NCBI GenBank assembly: GCA_914767715.1
Contig: OU612070.1
Span: forward strand, 29,316,025-29,380,024
Length of the DNA stretch: 64,000 nucleotides
Direction: 5' to 3'
From: Membranipora membranacea
Lineage: Eukaryota; Bryozoa; Gymnolaemata; Cheilostomatida; Membraniporidae
A program made the translations under genes and the position numbers. The first letter of the stretch is position 1. Each line of letters begins with the position of its first letter. The notes beneath the pieces were generated by a model. That model did no database searches. It had not been told where the DNA came from and saw only the letters and a program-made list of their open reading frames with translations. Of this stretch, positions 11,791 through 23,800 are shown piece after piece.

Positions 11791-13599
11791 GAACTGACAG
11801 ACTTGCAAACAAGCACGGTTAAAATCGAAGCTGTAGCTGTAGCTTGACCACAGCCAACCCACTAGCAGAATATTGTATGTACATGTATATAGCCATATTG
11901 CCATGTCTTTTTATTCATTTTTTTGCTACTCAAAACCAAAACCCACGGCTGACCATTGAAAAGTTATCCAGCCCAGTCAGCATCATCGGTTGCCATGCGA
12001 TTTAAAGCCAGCTACGGATTTTGCCTCCAAGTTAACAATTACTTATTACGAACTGCTGTAAACCATGTTATATTTCTCCAGTTGATGATATTACTACTGA
12101 AACTCTACTGGATGACTTCAGAGGATCACAGAGTAGACTGTCATCAAGGCCGATAAAGATTAAGTGATTAAGATATTGTATACCAGACTTTCACAGCCGC
12201 CACTCTGAAGGTAAATCCGCTTTCTACATTTTGGGACTACTTTAATTAAATACTTAACCAGTCCAGTCCAAGTGTTTAGAGACAGAGAAGTGGTCCAGCA
12301 ATAAACTCCCAGTATAGTGGGTGCAGTGTTTCCATCAAGGGTAGGAAGATGGGTTTATAATGACCATCTGGAAGCCATGTTCACAACTGGATTATATGGC
12401 CATTTCCGCAAACGGACAAGAATATGCAGAAGAAATTGAAATTTGATTTTCTTCTGCAGAGGAAGTGGGGTTTGTAGTTGCAAGCCAAATCACAAAATCA
12501 TTTTCAAACATAGTGATTCTTGTACTTAAAGATGGCGATCCTAGCGCAATACAATTTGCCGGTCGCAACATCATCTTTTTTCAGGTCATTTTCAGATTCC
12601 TAAATTAATACATTCAGTTGTGTCCCGTGCTCTTTATTCAGGAATGGCATAAACATATCAATTTATACGCCAATTTTATATACCTTCTCCTACATAGCTA
12701 TATCATTGACAACCTTAGTACAATGTTAGTACAGTCAAGAAGGACAGTATCATGTTTGACATGTGGTTTTAATTTCAAGAGAAGACAACTCTCAGTGTGA
12801 CTAATTTTCTGCAGTGTCAAACAGCAAAGCGCCTAGTATGGATGAAATAGGGTATACATTGACTGTAGGTGTGCATAAATAAAGTTGATGTATATCCAAA
12901 ATGGACTACCTACAGACTACTTTAGTTGCCCAAGATAGTTTCTATACCCTGATGTGTAAAGTATTCGCAGTGTGACAAGTTTGACTTTTCAAACATGCAT
13001 GAAATAAACAAAATTTAATTCTAGCTAAAATTTACTTGCCCTCTTTACATTATATATACTCTCACCTTAACCAACCAAAATTCAGTGGTAGCTAACATTC
13101 TGTGGTAGCTAACATTAATGTGGTGGTGTTGATATGAGATCATAAGAATATTTGTGGTGGCCCCTAGTACCATAGAGTATGATACATTACATACAAGTAG
13201 ATCAGTCCATTAATAATTTATGACTTCCTGAGATACTTTCATCTAACCTATAAACTGATAAACTCTTAATCACCTGAATTCTATTTACTCTCTTAGCATG
13301 AGAAGGCCTTAAATGAACACAAGCTCAAATTATAGTCTTGTCGCAGTGCTCAAGGAAATCAAAGGGAGTGAAGCTTGACAGCAGAAACCCACAGACATTG
13401 ATTAGTAACCCAGACTGGCTCTCATTGTGTAAAACTTAACAGGTAAGTTAGCTTCAGGTGATTATCTTATTTAGTAGTAATCTTTCATGATGTTGCGATC
13501 TGAAGTGTGCCTTAGAAATCCGGTACTTAATTAGCATATATAAGCTGATCTGAAGCTTCAGCATGAGGCCTATTCAATCCAGTAAGTTTCGTTGCCTAA
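11791..13599. other. No gene recognised
   Basis: Mostly AT-rich non-coding sequence. A small inverted repeat (TGCAGAAGAAA and its complement) lies at about 12425-12458. A 60-codon minus-strand frame overlaps it at 12392-12574 but has no recognisable motif. Confidence 0.3.
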
Positions 13600-13820
13600 G
13601 CGGGAGTAAGGAGCGGTCCAGTGATTAAGGGGTAAGGGCTTTTGATCAATGAACCCAGGTTGGATTCCCAGCGCCAAAATGCTTTGATTCGGGACATCCT
13701 TGCAAGATCCGTACGGATAAGGATGATAAATGGAGGGCAACCCTGCATGCTTAAAAAACATTCGCAAGGGTATGAGTTCGCTACCCCCACAGTGAGCTCC
13801 ATTGAATAAAGCTGTCAAAA
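13600..13820 (+). repeat. tRNA-derived SINE
   Basis: An A-box-like segment (GGTCCAGTGATTAAGGGG) is followed, 35 bases on, by a B-box-like GGTTGGATTCC. A short conserved-looking body and an A-rich end (TGTCAAAAAAAA) near 13816 come next. This is the pol III promoter plus tail layout of a SINE. The tRNA part does not fold as a functional tRNA. Confidence 0.6.
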
Positions 13821-13990
13821 AAAATTATCTCAATACTTATAAGGAGTTGTCTAAAATTTATTAGTGAGAAGATAAATAAGCTTGACAACATGGAGCGCAG
13901 TCATATTGAATCACAACATCTCGTCACTGAATCTTATACCATCTATTGAGTTACAAACGGATATATTCACAAAAGAATTTATATATATAT

Positions 13991-14407
13991 ACAGGGGCGT
14001 ATATTCTAAAAAATTTCACTCACTGACTTTTTAGAGATGAGCATAATAATCGGGCGCAGCCCGATCCACACGCCGTAGGCTTGGCGGGGAGGGTGTGGGA
14101 GGGGCGCTTAAGCGCCCTCCCACCACGGAAATTTTTGCATATCGGTAGCAAAATAGTGCAAGCAGAGAGGTATTTCAATAGCTCACTGAGCTGTTGGGTA
14201 CTTTCAGAAAATAACTCAATAGCAGTAGAAGATTACGGTAAAAATGCTCAAGTTATAAAGCACCCATTTGAAAAAAAATTGACCTCGATGGGATTCGAAC
14301 CCACAACAATCTTATTATCAGTGATTATAAAGCGAACGCTCTACACACTGAGCTATTCAGCCACTCACGGAAATCCGTGGGCCGTGAGTGCTAATATACG
14401 CCACTGT
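13991..14407. mobile_element. MITE of 417 bp carrying a tRNA-like segment, inserted in a TA repeat
   Basis: The left end ACAGGGGCGTATATT and the complement of the right end ACAGTGGCGTATATT differ at one base. Both flanks are TATATATA, so the TSD cannot be sized. Inside are a strong GC-rich hairpin (GGGAGGGGCGC-TTAA-GCGCCCTCCC, about 14097-14122) and, on the minus strand at about 14281-14362, a tRNA-like stretch with TAGCTCAGTG and GGTTCGAATCC boxes. The anticodon stem does not pair, so it is not called as a functional tRNA. An open frame across the element (14081-14485) is judged chance. Confidence 0.65.
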
Positions 14408-14819
14408 ATATATATATATATATGCAGATATAGAGAACATGATAGCGAGTGGTGGATTGCGATACCAAAGATTCCCCTTGATTAGAGGAACTGACCAATG
14501 AGAGAATCGCCCTGACTCACAGACCACAGACACATCCAAACCAGGATATCAGCTAATTAACAAATCAGGGAGAACAACTACAGTAAGTTATCCTGAGTAC
14601 ATGAAACTGATAAAACATATTCAGGTGTTAATAGGAAATCTGATGATGGGCAGAACATTTTATGTATCATCTTATCATCCTGTGGACAGTTTTGTAACAG
14701 ACTTAAATTTGGGATTTTTGTGTAAGTCGAACATAAACTTTCCCTTCTCCAGCATAGCTTGACACTTCAGGAGTCTTCACTATTTTTAAAGGTACAGAAG
14801 TTAAGCTGCTCACTCAACC

Positions 14820-17800
14820 ATGGGAAGCAAGCAGAGCGAGTCACATACAGGGGAGACAAGTCTTCTGACTTCTGACCTACCGTATCACAAAAAGAACCCT
14901 GTAAGTAAACAGGATGACACAACTCTGTTCTGGTCCCACTTCATGGATGACCTTGTTTGTTGGATATGGTAGGATGAGGTTAGGTTAGGTTGCTAAAGTA
15001 TAACATGGTACATTCTACGTTATCAACGATACATAAACCTACATCACATTAAAAAGAGTAGGATGTCTCCACATTTTAATGGTTTACATATATTGGACAC
15101 TTAACAGATGGATATGCAGATAGCAGATTTTCAAGCTGCCTACAAGAAACATGGACCTTTCAACTTAGAAGAGCAAGTTCCATATCTCTGTAAACTAGCA
15201 GACAGATATAAGCTTCTATATGAGAGGAATGATCATTGGATGGATTGTTTAAAGGTAAGTTACGTAAATTATAGACTAGCCCAACCTTTTTTCGGGTTTG
15301 GCAATTTTTTTTTGGGAGCATAACATTTGGCTGCACAACTTTTTGGGCAAATTTTACCTGTAATACAGCTATATTGGGGAATTCCCAGGGTTGTACCCAT
15401 GAACTTTATCAATATCGCATGGGATTCGAATGAGGGAGTAACCAGAGTGGTTTTTCCTCAAAACTTACAGAGCCCCAAACCCTAAGCTGTATATAAACAA
15501 AGCATTTTGCGCCTTCAAGGTGCCAATACTCGTCGCGGTCTCGGTAGAACACAGGATTTGGGTCTTCCTAGATTTTAGTACTAATGTCCATTACAGAGCA
15601 TTGAGACATTTTAAAGCAAAAGGTTTTTGGATGAGACGCCACGACGTACCGTGTTGACAGTGAAACTTCACAAGGTCAAACTCCCCTCTGCAACCGATTT
15701 ATATCATGCCATTATATGAGGCTGTGTTGTTGAGCCTGGCCTATTTTAGCGTAGAGGCATGTTCGAGTCGGGCCATAGTGACGAAGGAAAGCTATCATGT
15801 TTTGGTTTATATTTATTGATGAGCTCTTAACCTTAGAAAATATTGAAATTTGTTAATGAAAATCTTATAATCCCTTCATATTCTCTACAGATACCACAAT
15901 AGACCCCCTGAGCACCTGTTAATGATTAACATAAATAGAGTCATAGCGTATTTATGCTACTAATGGCAATTGTCGGGTTTGTTTTCCCCAATTTGACCTG
16001 CTAAAAATAATGATAAATACACCCCTTGGAAGTCCAATTTACTGCAATAGAGCAACAGATTGATTTTTCGATATATAAGATTACTGCAACAGAATACTGT
16101 GGAGTTTCCTGAGTATTTTTTTTTTCTCAAGAAGAGAAAATGTGTCTCAGTTTTTTTCTGTGGTAAGGGTACAATTGGCCGAACAAAATGATCAAATTGG
16201 CCAAGGTTGAGCAGGGCTGTGGATATAGATAGATGAGGTTTCTGCCTAAAACACACATACAGTGTCCCTAAAATTTTAACTGGTTTTGAATACCTTTATC
16301 TTTTAACATTTTACAAGCTAGTCAATACTCTAGTGCCAATCATTGATAGCGAACTTTTACCTAGAAATTGACTAGTGAAACTCGTCTCTCGAAAAGCGAA
16401 GGATTACAATGATCAAAAGACAAATTAAGATTTGCCATCACCATTTTCGGTGCCAAACAATTTTATTCATTGCCTCACCACACTAAGCTATGCTCAACGG
16501 TTATTATATTCAAATATGCCATAAAGAGCCAGCTTCTTCATTGTTAGCTCTCAAATTTTGTTTCCAATATGTTATTTTTATTGGTTTTAATTTGAAATGT
16601 ATCTGCTAATGATTTTCATTCATGACTAACTAACTGATTAAAAGTATTTGTGTATTAATTTGAACTAGTTTTAGATTTCCCTAGTAAATTTCACTGACAA
16701 TAATTTTTATGCTTGATTTTTTAATTAATTTTCGCCTAATATTTTTAAATCCGCGAATTCTTACTGTATGTTTAAAGACTCCTGAAGGTTCACAGCAATA
16801 TATAGTCTGGCAGCTAGTTCAGCAGTAATATATAGTGTGGCAGCTAGTTCAGTTCAGCAGTAATTATGCGATATTTTCAATTTTATAAAATTCAGAGCAC
16901 TTCTGGGTAAAAATGATGTATAGTGTTAGAAGTTGTTCTCCCTTTTCGTCTATGAGCTATGAGGTGTCCATCGGGCGTAGTGCTGTACCAGCCCAACGAA
17001 CCATAACTTCTATCTACTTGGATCAGGGAGTTTGGGACCCAAACTCCCTGCTTGGGTGAACTGTATTAATTAATAAATAGAGTTATCTGCTATTGTAAAA
17101 AGTCTCCTGACAATGGAACTATATTCATTTTAAACTTATGTGGATACCTCATAGCTCAGAGATGAGAAGGGAAGACAATTTCTAACACTATACATAATTT
17201 TCCCCAAAAGGGCTCTGAATTTTATAAATGTGAAAATATCGCATAATTACTGCTGAACTAGCTTCCAGACTATATATTGCTGTGAACCTTCAGGAGTCTT
17301 TAATTGTGTCTGGATAAAATTCCCTGACTAAAAGACTTTGTTTGAAGCTGCTCTTTTGTATCACATCTTATTCTCCATATTTTATTCTATCATGTGAGCG
17401 ATTTTCAGCTTTAGAATCCAAATATTGAGGAAGTTATGGCCTCTCAAACTTCCAAGGTGACGGCAATTTATCGGCAGTAAGAATCAGCCGGCAATCCCTA
17501 CGTACGTACGTACGTCACAACCATCGTACTTATTACGATACACTAATAAAATTATGTTGATGATCAAAATGTTCAGATCATTGAATTCCATAGAAGAATC
17601 TAATTCAGTGGTTCAGATATGTAACGGTCTCGAACCCAGGTCTAAATGGCTTTGCAGGCAACGCCGCTAACACCGAGCTATATTGTCTACTACCTAACCT
17701 AGTTGGTCCAAGTGGCATGATGGTAGCGTCGTTGCCTATAGGTATGGGGACCTGGGTTCGATTCCCATCCAGGTCTGAATTTTGATCATCAGCTTTTCTG

Positions 17801-20800
17801 TGTGATCATTAGTGTATTACCTAATAACTCATAATATGTCTATGTCCATGTCTATGGTTGTGACGTACCCCAGGGGAAACATCCGCTTATTCCCAATGCC
17901 GATTGAAGGCAATCAGCCTGTAAGTTTGAGAGGCCATAACTTCCTCAATATTTGGATTCTAAAGCTGAAAATCGCTCACATGACAGAATAAAAGATGGAG
18001 AATAAGATGTGATACAAAAGAGCAGCCTCAAACAAAGTCTTTAATCTGCACCGGAAAAAAAATTGAAAATATAGAATATTTCTCCAACTCATATAACTAA
18101 CTCTAAACGAACAAAAAACTGTCTGATTCAGGGATCCCACAAACAACTCATACTAAAGTTTCAAGTGTTTCAATCGCTAGGCCATACTGTTAGCCTGGGC
18201 AGGCTGTCGGGCTACCTACCCAGGCTACCTGCCCAGGCTACGTGCCCAGGCTACGTGCCCAGGCTACGTGCCCAGGCTACGTGCCCAGGCTACCTGCCCA
18301 GGCTACCTGCCCAGGCTACCTGCCCAGGCTACCTGCCCAGGCTACCTGCCCAGGCTACCTGCCCAGGCTACCTGCCCAGGCTACCATACTGCTATTGCAG
18401 TATTTCATGTTGTAGTCTAGCCTTAGATGTTAGACTTGAAAAATAACCCCTTTCCCATCCAATATCTTTATTTATTATAGTGGCTGAAGTTTATCCTAAT
18501 AAGATCCTGTTGTTTTGATGACCCACTGGTCACATGACTTATGATGACCCGACGTTTTGACCAGTAACATTCTTGTGTCAATGAATGATCAATTGAGGGG
18601 CTACATTTTCACTTCGGCTGTTGAAGAACATGAGCTGGAGTGATATCTGTATGATTAAGGGGACAGATTACAGATGTTGAGATAGCTGGTAGTAGCATGT
18701 AATTGTCAACCATTTTCCCAATAAGTGGGGAAAATATAACTAGCTAGATCGTTGAAAATTATGAGTTGGCCTCTCAAACTGTGGTAAGATTGATAATAAT
18801 AATTTATGATAATGCTTTTAGGAAAAAGGATGCCGATACTGAATCAACATCCTATTTTATGCGGTTTTCAAGATAAGCCAATCTCAGCTCCTTTTTGAAT
18901 GAATAAATTAGTTTATTTCGGTAATTATGTCAGGAACACATTACAATTAAGGCGCTCTCTGTGAATTCAAAAATAAAAGAACATAAGTTATTTAATACAC
19001 GAATACTAAAAGGTACAAAACTATCGAAGAATCTGTTTGTACGTGCCTTTGGCGCTCTATAGAAATTACGATTAATCTCATAGCAGCTGTGCATGACATG
19101 GGAAGGATCAGCAATAAAATTCATAGCAGTTTTATGCACAGTATTCTCCAAAATATAAATCGATATCCAAGTCATAATGTCTCTGCTGAAATAGTTTAGT
19201 CAGCTTATCTTTCTGCTTATTAGTAGAATTATTAGAGTTAAACCACAGTTCGAGGTTGTATGCTAAAATAGGCTTATTATCAGGCTTTGAATAAAATAGT
19301 CTTTCTGATGTCTATCTGGTTTAAAGTAGTTAAACCTGGAAAATGCATAAAAACGCTGCTTCAGCTTTCCATGGATATAATTTGTGTTGGAAAGCCATTT
19401 TAAATTGTCATCAAAATAAATACCTAAATATTTAAAAATCTATTTCATCTTGCTGGCATTAATTAAAAGATTCACTGAGGCTCATAGATCAACAAACGTT
19501 TGGACAGTATTGAAGAAGGGGAAAGAGGTATCTGGATCTTTAAAATTCGGCAAGGCAACAAGAGCCATATCATCGGCATACTTGAAAGCCTTGATATCAG
19601 GATGGGTAGATTTTAAAAAGTCAGTATAAATAGAAAATAAAACTGGGGATAGAACACAACCTTGGGGACATCCTATATCACAGTTTAGAATATCAGATTT
19701 TTCGTCACCAATATTGCTGCCTGTCTACTAAAAATGACATTATCACAGATCGAAGGTAGTGTGGCACATCAAAAACTTTTAGATTATCTAGTAAAATATT
19801 GGCACAATAGTGTTGAATGCTGATGTAAAATCCACAAATAAAATTCTGGCATAAGTAGATGGGTTTTCCAAGTGCAACCTCAAAAAATAATCCAATCCTA
19901 TACAGGCGTCTTTTATGCCACGATTCTTTTTATAAGCAAACTGAAGGCTATCTAAATCAACGTAATTTAAAAGTTTGTTCTTGATAATTCTCTCAAATCA
20001 TTTCATTATAACTGATGTAAGGGCAATAGGTCTGTAGCCGTTTAGGGTTTGGCTTTTTCGGTAATAGAGAAATAGCTGATAATTTCCAGAGTTTGGGTAA
20101 TGTACCACTTGAAAGACAGATTTTATAAATTTTACAAAATACTGGTGACAGTTCATAATAGCATCGCTTCAAAACTTTGGATAAAATACCATCTGGTCCT
20201 GCTGCTTTTCCAGGCTTGCACTGGCGTAGTTGAGGTCGCACCTCCTCTACCGCTATCTCGCTACCGTCATTTGATTTATTAGGAGTGTCAGGATCAGGTG
20301 GGTCAGGTGTTACTGCTGCTAGCTGTGAGTTGTTGTATCTAGTATAGAGCTCATTTAGGCTGGTACAGAGTTCCTTCTGCTGTGTGGTATCCATCAGGTC
20401 TAAATTGGTGCTGCTAGGCTTGGTTTGGTTAGACATGGATTTGATGGCTTTCCATGCTTCTTTGTTGTTGGAGGACATTTTTGATAGCATTTTGTCATTG
20501 TATTGTATTTTTGCATCTTTTATTTGGTTTTTCTCTTTATTATTGTTTTGATGAGCCGCTTGCTTTTCGTGTAGGAGCCTATTGATTTTGGCAGTCATCC
20601 ATGCGCATTTGTTGGTGTTGGAGTAAAACTGCTTTGTTGTTGAGTTGGAGGCTACCACAGGGTTGATGTAATTGCCTCCACAGTTTGATAAACATTTGTT
20701 GTCATAAATATCTCCCAATTTGTGGTATCAAATGCAGCTTTGCATTTTTCTATTGTCTCTGAGATCGATCACCTGCTTAAGAAATTTCTTCTTCTTTTGA

Positions 20801-23800
20801 TTTTTATGAGCTTGGGTGTAAATGGGTACCATCTGCATAACGCAGTGATCAATTTTCCCACAGGTGGAAGCTTGTAGGATTTGAATGCATATTTTATATT
20901 GGAGTAGCACAGGTCAAGTTTTCTATTGTCTCTGGTGTTGAAAGACACATATTGCTGTAGCTTGATTGATAACCTGGATTTGTTGAAATCCCGACTATTA
21001 TTATGGCACAATCGGGTTGGGTTTCGATACACTTTTCTGCAAGATTCTCAAGCTGTTCAACGGCAGCGGGGTGTCTGAATCAGGTGGTTTATATACTGCC
21101 AGGAGATTGATGATGTTTAGTTCCCTTGGCAGAAAATGTGGTAGACATTTGAGGTGCAACAATTCTAAGTCTTTAGAGAGGTAGCATTGTTGGATGGATG
21201 TGTTGGTACACCATTATCTCCTAATTAACCACATGCACCCTCCACCACGTGATTTGTTGCAGGTAAAATGGGTCTCTGTCTGTTTGGTAGATGTCGAAAC
21301 CGTCAAACGAGACATTGTTATCAGTGATGGAGCTGTGTAGCCAGGTTTCTGTGATTGCAATTGCACTGGCATTGCGGTAAGCTTGGTTATATTTTAAAAG
21401 GGCATTAAGTTAATCAACTTTATTTTTGATTGACCTGACATTTGCTAAATTAATAGCAGGTAAAGCTAGTTTGCGATGGTTGTGAACCGTTCTGTTCCTT
21501 CCGCTTCGTTTACAGCTTTGACGATGAATTAATCTATGAGGTAAATGTGGAGCAATCTGTTTAACAGTGCTTGCGCACTTATGGTCTCTGAATTTTAGCA
21601 AATCATCTCTACTATATGTAAGAGTTATCTTTCCTCTGTACTACTAAATTTGCCAAATCACTTCCTGTATCAACTATAATAGCTGCTTAAGAGTTTATAT
21701 GTGTATCTATCTGCTGTCAGTACTGTTCTGCTGCTGGAAAGTCCTCTTTCAGGTGACTTGAGTACTTAATTCACTGATTTGTGGAATATCCACTGGTTAA
21801 GAGCTGTATAAACTAGTTAAAGACATACTTTGAGGCTGGTATTTTGTATCACATCTTATTCTCCATGTTCGAATTCTTCTCCCCTGACCTCATAAATAGA
21901 ACCGGAGTGATGTACTTGATTATCGTACATGAGGATTTTAGAATCAATGGATTTTATTGATTAATACTAATACAGGTATATGTGATGACAAAACATACGT
22001 ATTATTATACACAGCATGGCAACTTTTTTCATGGTAAACCTCATCTTTCTATTAAAGGCACACTCTCTCTATAACTCAATATCTACCAGAAAACCTACAG
22101 AGGAACAATGGAGGATCAAAGCGTTTGAGTTACAGAAGATGTACTGGGGAGAAAACTCTAACATTGACTATGAGACAATGAGAAATCTGACGAATGAGCT
22201 AAAATGTGAACTAAAATCTATCAGAGACAGATTCAGAGAAGAAAATAAAACTGCTGACGATTTAGTGAGTAAACTCCACAGTGATAGCACTGACTCAAGC
22301 ACTAAAAATCAACATTTTGAAGTTATGAAGAAAATATCACTGGAATGCTCTGAGGCTATGGCTGATTTTTCAGGTAGGATCATTAATGAGAGTAAGAATG
22401 TGTTGAATGTTCCACCCCCTTGTGGATTTGAAACTGTGGCTATAGGATCTATTGCTCGCGGGGAGGCAACTCCTTACTCTGATCTGGAGTACCTATTTCT
22501 TATTACCAATGATTCCCAAGAGGCAGTCAAGTATTTCCAAACCCTGGCCGTCACTTCTTACTTTATAATGGGGAATCTCGGGGAAACAAAGCTGTCCTAC
22601 ATGGCAATCAACGAGCTGTATAGTTGGTTTGATGACAAAGCAAAAAATGGCTTCAAGATTGATGGTTTGGCCGAGGGAGCGGGTAATATTCCAACAGGAA
22701 ATAGTTCTAAAAATCGCAATCACTTCATTGTCAATCCGAAACAGTTAGCTGATAGATACAAGAAAGTCCTAGAAAATCCAGATCCAAAAGAAGCATTGAA
22801 AGGTGATATCACTTCCATGCTGACTTACACCAAGTCATTATACTCGTATCAGAACGAGCAGAGTAATCTGTTACAAGAGTTCAGGGATCTCATAAAACCG
22901 ATGGTTAATAACAAGGCAAGGACAGAGTCCAATATGAATATGCTACAAACAGATGCAGATAAATTCAACTTTGTCCCAAATGATGATTTGATTCAGAAAG
23001 GTTTTAATGCGAATGTGAAAAGGGAACTCTATAGATTCCCCTCCATATTACTATTAGATATCTGCATTTTTAGTGACTGTACCGCACAATCATCTTGGGC
23101 ATCATTAGAAAATCTTTCTAAGAGTGGAAAAATTTCTGACGATCTGTTTACTTCCATGAAATTCCTACTCGCTGCCGCCACATATATAAGGCTATCCACT
23201 TATCTTTACCATGACTCACATGATGACAGGATAGCCCTCACACAAAAGGTTACACAAACCCAACAAGACGCAGCTAAAATCAATCAGAGATCACAGCGAT
23301 GGTTTTTACCATGTGAGTTATTCTCAGCTATGTGCACATTAATGACTCCGCTAAAAGAATATTTAGCCCATGAGAAAAAAAAGGATTTCACCAAATACTG
23401 TATGAAGCCAGATACTTGGTGGTCACAAGTAACAGCATTGTATTACAGTGGTAACCGATCACAAGCTCTATCTAAACTCAAACAGAGATGTGTAGGATTA
23501 TGTGATAATCCTGTAGAGTCAGCTCTACAGTTAGCCCCAGTATTACCACACAGTACACACCATACACTGACTATAATATCTGAGACTCTGCACTGGTGTA
23601 GTGAGAACAGAGCAGCACTACAGTTATATAAATACATGACAGATAATAATATCAGTGATAGGACGTGGAGGATAGCAGACTGTCAAAACAGGCTAGGTGA
23701 TCATAATACAGCTATAGATATACTGAACAGTATTACTGATAAATCATCTGCTGTGTACCACTCATTAGGTGTGACATATCGCTTTGTAAGGAAGTATGAG

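Larger units (their letters stand above)
15255..22057 (+). other. Intron 2 of the nucleotidyltransferase-TPR gene (inferred), full of mobile DNA
   Basis: It starts at GTAAGTTACG and ends at a pyrimidine-rich tract before TTAAAG. It contains the palindromic elements at 16772-17303 and 17331-18042, the 13-bp minisatellite and the minus-strand LINE. The interval 15255-16771 has no recognised feature. The intron itself is inferred from phase and protein continuity. Confidence 0.5.

Noticed and set aside
12392-12574. 60-codon minus-strand ORF
   Set aside because: It is short, lacks motifs and overlaps a small inverted repeat; evidence is too weak for a gene.
14281-14362. Functional tRNA gene on the minus strand
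   Set aside because: A and B boxes are present, but the anticodon and acceptor stems do not pair and it lies inside a MITE.
17700-17775. Functional tRNA gene on the plus strand
   Set aside because: B box is good, but no cloverleaf forms, and an inverted relative lies nearby in the same palindrome.
18165-18446. 93-codon ORF with a repeating LPAQATCPGY motif
   Set aside because: It is the translation of a 13-bp minisatellite; the 13-residue period follows from 3 x 13 bases.
22016-22057. ATG at 22016 as the true start with a signal-like N-terminus
   Set aside because: The 14 residues look like a translated polypyrimidine tract before an acceptor, and the upstream exons join in phase at 22058. 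Not excluded without RNA data.
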